Shown here in pieces: positions 1-7,486 of a stretch of DNA of 16,107 nt. Location: NCBI RefSeq assembly GCF_938010505.1, contig NZ_CALLVP010000132.1, positions 1-16,107 of the forward strand, in the 5' to 3' direction. Position numbers and translations under genes: made by a program. Position 1 is the first letter of the stretch; every line of letters starts with the position of its first letter. The notes under the pieces were generated by a model that was given only the letters and a program-made list of their open reading frames with translations, was not told the origin of the DNA and did no database searches. The stretch is from an uncultured Veillonella sp. Lineage in GTDB: Bacteria; Bacillota; Negativicutes; Veillonellales; Veillonellaceae.

Positions 1-637
1 CTTCACCTTTTACAGGATATTTAATATGCCATAAATGGCCATGTTCGTCTTCATGTTCAACTTCTACATCAGATAAAGCGGTTGCACAACGAGGACACCA
101 GTTGATAATGCGTTCACCACGATAGATTAAACCTTTTTCGTATAGTTTTACGAATACTTCCCGCACTGCATGGTAGTAACCGTCATCCAAAGTAAAGCGC
201 TCACGGGTCCAGTCACAAGATGCGCCAAGGCTACGGATTTGTTTTACGATGGTATCACCGTATTCTTTTTTCCATTCCCACACGCACTCTACGAATTTTT
301 CACGGCCTAAATCATAGCGAGATTTACCCTCTTCTTTAGCGAGCATTTCCTCTACTTTAATTTGAGTAGCAATACCAGCATGGTCTGTACCTGGCATCCA
401 CAACACATTATAGCCTTGCATACGTTTGAAACGAATGAGGATGTCTTGTAATGTATTATCAAGGGCATGCCCCATATGCAACATGCCAGTTACGTTAGGA
501 GGAGGTAATACGATACTAAATGGCTCTTTATTTGTGTCTACTTCTTCGTGAAAGTATCCTTGATTTTCCCAATAAGAATACCATTTTCCTTCTATTTCAC
601 CAGGATTATATGTGGTTAAATTTTCGTAGGTTTTCAT
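1..637 (-). CDS. valS: Valine--tRNA ligase (ValRS), N-terminal 212 residues; 3' end beyond window
   Basis: Class Ia aminoacyl-tRNA synthetase that attaches valine to tRNA-Val in the cytoplasm. The visible part opens with PPPNVTG (residues 45-51) followed by HMGH (54-57), the ATP-binding HIGH signature. PGTDHAGIATQ (82-92) and NWCPRCATALSD (179-190) are both typical of ValRS; the latter lies where the editing domain (CP1) begins. The KMSKS motif and anticodon-binding region lie beyond the left edge. The ATG at 635-637 is chosen because AGGAGG sits 5 nt upstream and the sequence begins like other ValRS proteins. Only 20 nt separate it from the tatC stop, so it is probably the distal gene of the long operon. 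No T-box leader fits in that gap. Confidence 0.97.
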   Translation of the reverse strand, partial: MKTYENLTTYNPGEIEGKWYSYWENQGYFHEEVDTNKEPFSIVLPPPNVTGMLHMGHALDNTLQDILIRFKRMQGYNVLWMPGTDHAGIATQIKVEEMLAKEEGKSRYDLGREKFVECVWEWKKEYGDTIVKQIRSLGASCDWTRERFTLDDGYYHAVREVFVKLYEKGLIYRGERIINWCPRCATALSDVEVEHEDEHGHLWHIKYPVKGE

Positions 638-657
638 CGTTCCTCCTAAAATACTCC

Positions 658-1548
658 TTAGCGCTTCATAATCTTAGCCAATACAAATAGGCTTGTTTCA
701 TATAGCAATATCATAGGTAATGCAATCATCGTTTGAGAAAACATATCTGGTGTAGGTGAAATGACAGCACCTATGATAAAGGATATAAGAATAAATATCT
801 TTCGCTTCGTTTTTAAAAAGCGTGATGTAATTAAGTTGAAATATCCCAAAATAATTAAGATCAACGGCAGTTCAAAGATAAATCCAAAGGGCAGTACAAA
901 GGATAATACAAAGTCCATATACTGACCGATGGAAAACATCGGTTGTAATTCGTCTGTAGCAAAGCCCATAAAGAACTTCACTGCTGCAGGCAATACGAAA
1001 AAATAAGAAAATACAATACCTATTCCGAATAGACCAATCGCAACTGGTAAAATCCAATTAGATAGCTGCTTTTCTCGCGCAGTCAGTGCAGGCTTAACAA
1101 ATAGCCAAATCTGATGCAATATAATGGGAGCTGCTATGATGAGGCCTCCTACTACAGATACTTTCATATACGTAAAGAACGCCTCAGTAGGTCTCATATA
1201 ATACAGCTTGCCAGCTGGTTTTAAAAGTATTTCCAATAATAAGTCTACATAATAATAAGAAATACAAGTTCCTACTATAACCGCTACAGCCATTATAATC
1301 AGTCGTTTTCGCAGTTCTGAAAGATGTCCTACAAGGGATAATTCCCTCGCCTCATCCATCATCTTCTGTTCCATTTCAGTATAAATAGGCTCATTTTCCG
1401 TTTCCTCAGGAATGCGTAGATTTGCCACCTTATATCGTTCTTGTTCAGCCTTTTGCTCTGCTTCACGCCGTCTTTGACGAACTACACTATCAAAAGAAGG
1501 TTTTTGCATGGGATATTCGAAATCCGGTTTTGGTTCGAACGGTTCCAT
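658..1548 (-). CDS. tatC: Sec-independent (twin-arginine) protein translocase subunit TatC, with long hydrophilic N-terminal extension
   Basis: Polytopic inner-membrane receptor of the Tat system, which exports folded proteins carrying twin-arginine signal peptides. The conserved opening SLVGHLSELRKR appears only at residues 71-82, and is followed by about six hydrophobic segments (roughly 82-103, 129-150, 165-190, 212-235, 248-265, 274-292). Family landmarks include TEAFFTYMKVS (121-131), FELP (225-228) and SPTPDMFSQ (264-272). The first 70 residues are charged and contain an Arg/Glu/Gln-rich stretch (24-40), which ordinary TatC proteins of about 240-250 residues lack. The ATG at 1548 has a modest AAAGG site. 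The internal Met codons at residues 14 and 59 lack any Shine-Dalgarno, so the long form is preferred. It starts 1 nt after the upstream synthase stop, implying coupled translation. No tatA/tatB is visible here. Confidence 0.96.
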   Translation of the reverse strand: MEPFEPKPDFEYPMQKPSFDSVVRQRRREAEQKAEQERYKVANLRIPEETENEPIYTEMEQKMMDEARELSLVGHLSELRKRLIIMAVAVIVGTCISYYYVDLLLEILLKPAGKLYYMRPTEAFFTYMKVSVVGGLIIAAPIILHQIWLFVKPALTAREKQLSNWILPVAIGLFGIGIVFSYFFVLPAAVKFFMGFATDELQPMFSIGQYMDFVLSFVLPFGFIFELPLILIILGYFNLITSRFLKTKRKIFILISFIIGAVISPTPDMFSQTMIALPMILLYETSLFVLAKIMKR

Positions 1549-1549
1549 A

Positions 1550-2521
1550 TTATACCTTTCTATCAGCTAGATTTTCTACAGCCATCACAAGGAATTCTTT
1601 CCCTGGAAAATCACGCACTGTAGCGAGTGCAGCCAGAGCATCTTTGCAATATTTATCAGCTACAGCTAATGTATTGTCGATACCGCCTTGAGCAATAACA
1701 TAGTCGATAATGTCTTGCTCATTACCACCATTGTTTAAGCCTTTAATATCTTCAAGCAATTTATCTTTATTATCATCGTTAACGATGCTTAATAACGGAT
1801 ACGTCAACAACCCTTCTCGAAGGTCATTCCCTACAGGTTTTCCTGTCGTCTCTGCTGTTTCACGATAATCCATGATATCATCTGTGATTTGGAATGCCAT
1901 ACCTAATGCATGACCATATTTTTTCAATTCTATGATTTCAGATTCATGCCAATCGCCTAAAAGACCACCAAGCTCCATGCATCCCTCCATAAAGTCTGCC
2001 GTTTTCTTTTGAGTCTTTGTCATATAGCGTTCTATTCCTTGATCGATGCGATATACGTCTTCCATTTGCATAAACTCGCCTTCTACAAGACAGGTAATGA
2101 TATGAGAGAATACTTGAAGATACTTCATATTAGTCATTTCAGACACAATTTTGAATGCTTTGGCAAACAAGTAATCACCACTGAGAATAGCTACTTTATT
2201 TCCTTTATGCATATGAATGGTATCTTCACCACGACGAATCTCAGCTTGATCTAATACATCGTCATGAATAAGTGTTGCTAAATGAAGCATTTCAACGGCC
2301 TCAGCAATTTTAATACGTTGACGCTCTATTGATTGACCTGCATTAGCAATCAATAGGCACAGTTGAGCACGTAAACGCTTACCACCTGCTGCCGATAATG
2401 GCCTAATCAGTGCATTGAAGTCCTCTGCACCTGTATTAAAAGATGATGCAAGAGACTCTTCGACACTCTCTAAATCTAGAGCAATGCGTTCCATAATCTC
2501 TAATTCGTTGGTTTGACTCAT
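1550..2521 (-). CDS. Polyprenyl (long-chain isoprenoid) diphosphate synthase
   Basis: Trans-isoprenyl diphosphate synthase that adds isopentenyl units to an allylic diphosphate. In this setting it most likely makes the menaquinone/quinone side chain. Both aspartate-rich Mg-diphosphate motifs are intact: DDVLD at 87-91 (first) and DDIMD at 214-218 (second). Also present are GGKRLR (46-51), RRGED after the first motif, GDYLFAKAF (115-123) and TGKPVGNDLREG (226-237). Small residues (A82, T83) before the first motif, where short-chain enzymes usually carry bulky aromatics, point to a medium or long product of the IspB/HepT type; exact chain length cannot be read. At 323 residues it is full length. 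Its ATG overlaps the engB stop as ATGA. No HepS-like small subunit is seen nearby, so a homodimeric enzyme is likelier. Confidence 0.93.
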   Translation of the reverse strand: MSQTNELEIMERIALDLESVEESLASSFNTGAEDFNALIRPLSAAGGKRLRAQLCLLIANAGQSIERQRIKIAEAVEMLHLATLIHDDVLDQAEIRRGEDTIHMHKGNKVAILSGDYLFAKAFKIVSEMTNMKYLQVFSHIITCLVEGEFMQMEDVYRIDQGIERYMTKTQKKTADFMEGCMELGGLLGDWHESEIIELKKYGHALGMAFQITDDIMDYRETAETTGKPVGNDLREGLLTYPLLSIVNDDNKDKLLEDIKGLNNGGNEQDIIDYVIAQGGIDNTLAVADKYCKDALAALATVRDFPGKEFLVMAVENLADRKV

Positions 2522-3216
2522 GCTTCATCTCCTACTAAAACCTTATTAATTCGTTGTTGTAAAAGTTCTCTGCCAGTATGTTTTAAAGAACTGTACAAAA
2601 TCGGCGGTGTAGCCGTTGGATACATTTCTTTAATAATAGCCAGGTTTGCAGACTTTTCTTTAGCCGTCAATTTATCAGCTTTAGTCACTACGATTTGTAA
2701 TGGCACACCAGCTTCGACGAGCCAATCAAAGGCCACCTTATCAATAGGCATCTCTGGATGACGACCATCGATAAGCAGGCATAACAACATCAATCGTTCA
2801 GAATGTAAAATATAATCGGCAATAAAGGAAGACCACAAATTGCGGTTTCCTTTATTTGTCTTTGCAAAACCATAACCAGGAAGGTCAACGAGAAACCAAT
2901 TGTATCTGCGTTCCTCTGTTTCAGAAATATCCTCTTTTGATTCAATATCAAAATAGTTTATCGTTTTAGTCTTACCTGGCTGACCACTAACGAGGGCTAA
3001 CCCACGATAATTACACAAAGAGTTAATCAACGAAGACTTGCCCACATTAGAGCGTCCTAGGAAAGCGATTTCCACTGTATCCCCTTCAGGATATTGGTCC
3101 GCCTTCACACAGGAGGTATTATATTTTGCTGCTATAATACGAGGCCCCTTCGGTTCTTTTCGTGTATATTGTGGTTTTGGGCCCATTTGTTTAGTGGATT
3201 TTTTCTTTTTTTGCAT
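2518..3216 (-). CDS. engB: Ribosome biogenesis GTP-binding protein EngB (YsxC/YihA)
   Basis: Small TRAFAC-class GTPase needed for assembly of the large ribosomal subunit. All G motifs are visible: G1 GRSNVGKS (54-61), G2 around GKTKTINYF (81-89), G3 DLPGYGF (111-117), G4 TKAD (178-181) and G5 SSLKHTG (209-215). The first 20 or so residues form a Lys-rich, probably flexible tail before the domain begins. At 232 residues it is slightly longer than typical 195-210-residue homologues, because of this tail and an acidic insert around 92-103. The ATG shares one base with the lon stop (TAATG), and its own stop overlaps the next start (ATGA), so it is translationally coupled on both sides. The lon-engB (lonA-ysxC) order is well known in Firmicutes. 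Confidence 0.97.
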   Translation of the reverse strand: MQKKKKSTKQMGPKPQYTRKEPKGPRIIAAKYNTSCVKADQYPEGDTVEIAFLGRSNVGKSSLINSLCNYRGLALVSGQPGKTKTINYFDIESKEDISETEERRYNWFLVDLPGYGFAKTNKGNRNLWSSFIADYILHSERLMLLCLLIDGRHPEMPIDKVAFDWLVEAGVPLQIVVTKADKLTAKEKSANLAIIKEMYPTATPPILYSSLKHTGRELLQQRINKVLVGDEA

Positions 3217-5525
3217 TACACAAGCGCCTTTGCTAATACTTCATCCATTGTCTTAACCGGCGTAATGATGAGACCTTCTTTTACAATGTCAGGTAATTCT
3301 GCAATATCCTTTTCATTGCCTTTTGGAATCAGCACTTCCTTAATGCCATGAGACAAGGCTGCTAATAATTTTTCTTTTAAACCGCCTATTGGCAATACGC
3401 GGCCACGCAATGTAATTTCACCAGTCATAGCAATATCGGAACGAACCTTGCGGTTAGTCAAAATAGATACCATAGCTAATGTCATTGTAATACCTGCGGA
3501 AGGACCATCTTTAGGCGTTGCCCCTTCTGGCAAGTGAACGTGAATATCGAGTTTCTTATAAAAATCTTCTTCGATTTTTAATGTTTTTGCATTATGGCGA
3601 ATATAGCTCATAGCAGCTTGACCAGACTCTTGCATAACCTTGCCAAGGCTACCAGTCAAAGCCAATTTACCAGTACCATTCATAGTCGTAGCTTCACATG
3701 GTAATACTACCCCGCCAACAGAGGTCCAAGCTAGTCCATTTACATAGCCAACTTGAGATTTCTTTTCGCGCTCTTGGTCAACAAAAATCGGCGCACCTAA
3801 GAATTCGTGAAGATTCTTAGTAGTAACTTTTGGTGCATCTCCGCCTTCTTCAACTACTTTGAAAGCAATCTTACGACAAATCTTGGCTATTGTTTTTTCT
3901 AAGGTACGTACGCCTGCTTCCCGAGTATATTCGGAAATCACCTTTCTCAACACAGCATCAGATAATTTAACCTTATAATCTTGAAGGCCATTTTTCTTAA
4001 TCTGCTTAGGTGTTAAGTAACGCTTAGCAATTTCTAGCTTTTCTTCTTCCATATAGCTGGATAACTCAATAATTTCCATGCGATCTAATAATGGACCAGG
4101 GATATTAGATGCTATATTAGCCGTAGTAATCCAGAATACTTCGGAGAAATCAAACGGTACTTCGATGAAGTGATCACTAAATGTACTATTTTGTTCAGGA
4201 TCCAATACCTCTAATAATGCTGAGGATGGATCGCCTTTATAATCAGAAGCCAATTTATCAATTTCATCCAACAAGAATACAGGATTCTTAGTGCCTACAT
4301 TTTTCAGACCTTGAATCATACGACCAGGCAAGGCCCCAATGTAAGTACGTCGATGACCGCGAATTTCAGCTTCATCGCGAACACCGCCCAAAGATGCACG
4401 GATAAACTTACGGTTCATTGCTTTAGCAATAGATGTAGCCAAAGATGTTTTACCAACACCTGGCGGTCCTACTAAGCAAAGAATGGAACCACTGTTTTTA
4501 CCCGTTAACTTACGAACAGCTAAGAATTCTAAAATACGTTTCTTAACCTTTTCAAGACCATAGTGATCAGCCTCGAGCATAGCATGAGCTTCCTTGATAT
4601 CTAGTCGGTCTTCCGTTAATTCGTTCCACGGTAAGCCCAACACCCAGTCAAGGTAGTTGCGCAAAATCGTCGCTTCAGGCATCAATTGAGGCATGCGACT
4701 ATAACGGGAAATTTCTTTATCAATACGAGTATGCACGTCTTCACTTAGATTAAGAGCTTTTAATTTAACTCGTAACTCTTCGGCCTCTTCCTCTGGATCA
4801 CCTTTATCACCCAATTCATCATGGATAATGCGGATTTTTTCGCGCAAGAAATATTCCTTCTGCGCTTTTTCCATGGATTGACGCACTTGGTTATTGATGG
4901 AATTTTCCAAATCAGAAATTTGTAACTCCATATTTAAGATGCCTACAATCATATTAAGACGACGAGCTACTGATAATTCTTCAAGTAGCTCTTGGCGTTT
5001 CAAGTTACTAATAGGCAATAAAAATGCAACTTGGTCCGCTAATTCACATGGGTCACGCAATTCCATAACGCGTGTTACACCTTCATCTGTAACAGATTTA
5101 GCTTCTTCTGCCCATTCCCCGAATTTAGACTGAACCAAACGACGGTAAGCTTCAAGCTCTACATCATCTTCAAACTCGGAAGCTACACGTTCATAGTCCC
5201 CTACATAGTGCGGATCCATACTTGTAATATTCATTACGCGAATACGTGTAATACCCTCTACAAGAACACGTACAATACCACCTGGTAAGCGTAACATTTG
5301 TTTGATTTTTACTAATGTGCCCATTTGGGCTAAATCATGAACTGTTGGTGCATCTACATTGTCATCCTTTTGAGTTACAACTGCTAAAATGCGATCCTCG
5401 TTCATCGCGGCTTCTACCGCTTTAATGGATTTGTCTCGACCGATATCGAGGTGAATCACGATATTCGGGTATACAACCATGCCTCTAAGAGGTACGGTAG
5501 GAATCCCAATTTCGAGTAAATTCAT
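3216..5525 (-). CDS. lon: ATP-dependent protease Lon (LonA type)
   Basis: Cytoplasmic AAA+ serine protease that degrades misfolded and selected regulatory proteins. The order is: N-terminal substrate-recognition domain (about 7-200), helical linker with EYFLREK (224-230), AAA+ module with Walker A GPPGVGKT (353-360) and Walker B FLLDEID (417-423), then the C-terminal protease domain. The catalytic dyad is Ser676 in PKDGPSAG (671-678) and Lys719 in GGLKEKL (714-720), inferred from the family spacing of 43 residues. Length (769) is typical of LonA; no transmembrane insert of the LonB kind is present. The ATG at 5525 has a strong GGAGGA site. It lies 65 nt after clpX, and that gap holds a 12-bp hairpin, so lon expression may be partly uncoupled from clpPX. 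Confidence 0.98.
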   Translation of the reverse strand: MNLLEIGIPTVPLRGMVVYPNIVIHLDIGRDKSIKAVEAAMNEDRILAVVTQKDDNVDAPTVHDLAQMGTLVKIKQMLRLPGGIVRVLVEGITRIRVMNITSMDPHYVGDYERVASEFEDDVELEAYRRLVQSKFGEWAEEAKSVTDEGVTRVMELRDPCELADQVAFLLPISNLKRQELLEELSVARRLNMIVGILNMELQISDLENSINNQVRQSMEKAQKEYFLREKIRIIHDELGDKGDPEEEAEELRVKLKALNLSEDVHTRIDKEISRYSRMPQLMPEATILRNYLDWVLGLPWNELTEDRLDIKEAHAMLEADHYGLEKVKKRILEFLAVRKLTGKNSGSILCLVGPPGVGKTSLATSIAKAMNRKFIRASLGGVRDEAEIRGHRRTYIGALPGRMIQGLKNVGTKNPVFLLDEIDKLASDYKGDPSSALLEVLDPEQNSTFSDHFIEVPFDFSEVFWITTANIASNIPGPLLDRMEIIELSSYMEEEKLEIAKRYLTPKQIKKNGLQDYKVKLSDAVLRKVISEYTREAGVRTLEKTIAKICRKIAFKVVEEGGDAPKVTTKNLHEFLGAPIFVDQEREKKSQVGYVNGLAWTSVGGVVLPCEATTMNGTGKLALTGSLGKVMQESGQAAMSYIRHNAKTLKIEEDFYKKLDIHVHLPEGATPKDGPSAGITMTLAMVSILTNRKVRSDIAMTGEITLRGRVLPIGGLKEKLLAALSHGIKEVLIPKGNEKDIAELPDIVKEGLIITPVKTMDEVLAKALV

Positions 5526-5552
5526 ACTTCCTCCAGGTATATATATTATGAA

Positions 5553-5586
5553 AAGAAACTCATTCCTACACAGAAATGAGTTTCTT
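5553..5586 (-). terminator. Perfect 12-bp inverted repeat between clpX and lon; intrinsic terminator or attenuator
   Basis: Arms 5553-5564 and 5575-5586 are exact reverse complements around a 10-nt loop. Read on the minus strand, the stem begins 4 nt after the clpX stop and is followed by TTCATAATATATA, giving an interrupted T-rich tail. The stem is AT-rich and the tail imperfect, so termination may be partial. Only 27 nt remain before the lon ATG, already holding its GGAGGA site. A lon promoter would therefore have to overlap this repeat. A protein-binding operator is an alternative. Confidence 0.6.
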
Positions 5587-5590
5587 CGAA

Positions 5591-6844
5591 TTACGATTTC
5601 AACTGGATGTCTTGGTCTGCCTCATTTTTGAGTATAGGTTCACCTGTGCTTAATACGGATTCACGATTCACAATGCACTTAGTTACTTCCGGCATGGAAG
5701 GAACTTCGAACATAACGCGTTTCATCACCTTTTCAATGATAGCACGCAAACCACGAGCACCTGTTTTTCGCTGTAATGCTTCATCAGCGATTTCTTCTAA
5801 TGCATCTTCAGTGAAAGTTAATTCTACACCATCAAGGCATAGAATTTTTTCATATTGTTTTGTTAATGCATTTTTAGGCTTTGTCAAAATTTGAATTAAC
5901 GCATCTCTGTCTAACTGATCTAATGTTACCATTACTGGTAAACGACCAATAAATTCAGGGATTAAACCAAATTTTAATAAATCTTCAGGTACAACATCTT
6001 TTAAGATAGCCGATACATTACGTTCTTCTTTACGTTGTACATCTGCACCAAAACCAAGAGTTTTCTTAGCGGTACGTTTAGTAATAACCTTGTCCATACC
6101 ATCAAATGCACCACCACAAATAAAGAGAATATTTGTAGTATCGATTTGAAGCATTTCTTGATTAGGATGCTTTCTACCACCTTGAGGAGGAACAGAAGCA
6201 ACGGTACCTTCTAAGATTTTAAGCAATGCTTGTTGTACGCCTTCACCAGACACATCACGTGTAATGGAAGGGTTTTCAGACTTACGAGCAATCTTATCGA
6301 TTTCATCGATATAGATAATGCCACGTTCAGCCCGAGCTATATCATAATCCGCAGCCTGGATAATTTTGAGCAAGATGTTTTCTACATCTTCCCCAACATA
6401 GCCAGCCTCAGTTAAGCTTGTAGCATCTGCAATAGCAAATGGTACTTCTAGCATTTTCGCTAAGGTTTGAGCCAATAGTGTTTTACCACTACCAGTAGGA
6501 CCAATGAACAATACATTAGCCTTTTGTAATTCCACATCATCTACTACATTATCTGTTTGTAAGCGTTTGTAGTGATTATATACAGCCACAGCTAAAGAGA
6601 TTTTAGCATCATCTTGACCAATAACATATTCGTCAAGATGAGCTTTAATATCTCTAGGCGTTGGCAATTCTTTTAAATTGAAGTCGTCCGTCTCAACAGC
6701 ACCTAACTCATCCGCAATAATACGTTCACAAACTTCAACGCATTCATCACAAATATATACGTTAGGACCCGCCACTAATTTGCGGACTTCTTCGCTTGTG
6801 CGTCCACAAAAACTGCAGCGCATAGTGTCTTTATCTTTTGCCAA
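5591..6844 (-). CDS. clpX: ATP-dependent Clp protease ATP-binding subunit ClpX
   Basis: AAA+ unfoldase that recognises substrates and feeds them to ClpP. The N-terminal zinc-binding domain has the four cysteines C10, C13, C32 and C35. The AAA+ module shows Walker A GPTGSGKT (115-122), pore-1 loop GYVG (148-151), Walker B IIYIDEID (176-183), pore-2 RKH (224-226), LGF (263-265) matching the ClpP-docking IGF loop, GLIPEFIGR (293-301) with the arginine finger, and sensor-2 GARGLR (362-367). Length 417 is typical. The start is TTG at 6842-6844: GGAGG lies 7 nt upstream and this start gives the normal ClpX N-terminus. The next ATG (residue 8) has no Shine-Dalgarno. clpP ends 12 nt upstream. Confidence 0.98.
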   Translation of the reverse strand: MAKDKDTMRCSFCGRTSEEVRKLVAGPNVYICDECVEVCERIIADELGAVETDDFNLKELPTPRDIKAHLDEYVIGQDDAKISLAVAVYNHYKRLQTDNVVDDVELQKANVLFIGPTGSGKTLLAQTLAKMLEVPFAIADATSLTEAGYVGEDVENILLKIIQAADYDIARAERGIIYIDEIDKIARKSENPSITRDVSGEGVQQALLKILEGTVASVPPQGGRKHPNQEMLQIDTTNILFICGGAFDGMDKVITKRTAKKTLGFGADVQRKEERNVSAILKDVVPEDLLKFGLIPEFIGRLPVMVTLDQLDRDALIQILTKPKNALTKQYEKILCLDGVELTFTEDALEEIADEALQRKTGARGLRAIIEKVMKRVMFEVPSMPEVTKCIVNRESVLSTGEPILKNEADQDIQLKS

Positions 6845-6850
6845 GGGGCG

Positions 6851-6855
6851 CCTCC
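6851..6855 (-). promoter_or_regulatory. clpX: Ribosome binding site fixing the TTG start of clpX
   Basis: GGAGG on the minus strand, in the 12-nt gap after the clpP stop, 6-7 nt before the TTG at 6844. It supports the TTG rather than the ATG seven codons later, which lies just before the first zinc-binding cysteine. Confidence 0.8.
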
Positions 6856-6856
6856 A

Positions 6857-7450
6857 TTACTTGCTTTCTACAGGTTCTCTTGTGAGTACCTCATCGATTA
6901 AGCCGTATTCAACGGCATCCTGAGCACTCATGAAGTTATCACGATCTGTATCGCGAGCTACTACTTCAATATCTTGTCCACTGCGAGAAGCTAAGATACC
7001 ATTTAACTCTTCACGCATGCGAAGAATCTCACGGGCATGGATTTCAATTTCAGATGCTTGCCCTTGTACACCACCTAATGGTTGGTGAATCATAATACGT
7101 GCATGAGGCAACGCATAACGTTTACCTTTAGTGCCAGCTGTTAAAAGCACAGCACCCATGCTCGCCGCAGAGCCTACACAAATAGTAGACACATCTGGTT
7201 TGATATATTGCATCGTATCATAAATAGCCATACCGGCAGTTACAACACCGCCGGGGCTATTGATGTACAAATGAATATCCTTATCAGGATCCTCTGCTTC
7301 TAGGAATAACATTTGCGCAATAACCGCATTTGCCACACTATCATCGATGGGACCCCCAAGGAAAATAATGCGATCCTTTAACAAGCGAGAGTAAATATCA
7401 TAGGAACGCTCTCCGCGTTCACCTTGTTCAACTACGATTGGTACATACAT
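6857..7450 (-). CDS. clpP: ATP-dependent Clp protease proteolytic subunit ClpP
   Basis: Serine peptidase that forms the double-heptamer degradation chamber used with ClpX. The catalytic triad is complete: Ser97 in GSAASMGA (93-100), His122 in MIHQP (120-124) and Asp171 in the DTDRDNFMSA stretch. The oligomer and handle region follows at about 125-160 (GGVQGQASEIEIHAREI). Length 197 equals the usual mature enzyme plus a short propeptide. The first residues MYVPIVVEQG match the common ClpP start YxPxVVEQ, so the ATG at 7450 is secure; it has an AAGGTGA site. The gene sits 36 nt after tig and 12 nt before clpX with no terminator or evident promoter, so tig-clpP-clpX are probably one transcript. 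Confidence 0.98.
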   Translation of the reverse strand: MYVPIVVEQGERGERSYDIYSRLLKDRIIFLGGPIDDSVANAVIAQMLFLEAEDPDKDIHLYINSPGGVVTAGMAIYDTMQYIKPDVSTICVGSAASMGAVLLTAGTKGKRYALPHARIMIHQPLGGVQGQASEIEIHAREILRMREELNGILASRSGQDIEVVARDTDRDNFMSAQDAVEYGLIDEVLTREPVESK

Positions 7451-7486
7451 GTAATCACCTTTTCATGTACCTAGTTGAGCAAACTA

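Noticed and set aside
6001..6415. Open frames of about 60-66 codons in other frames across clpX, including the antisense strand.
   Set aside because: They lie fully inside a well-conserved gene, lack ribosome binding sites and resemble no known protein; they are composition artefacts.
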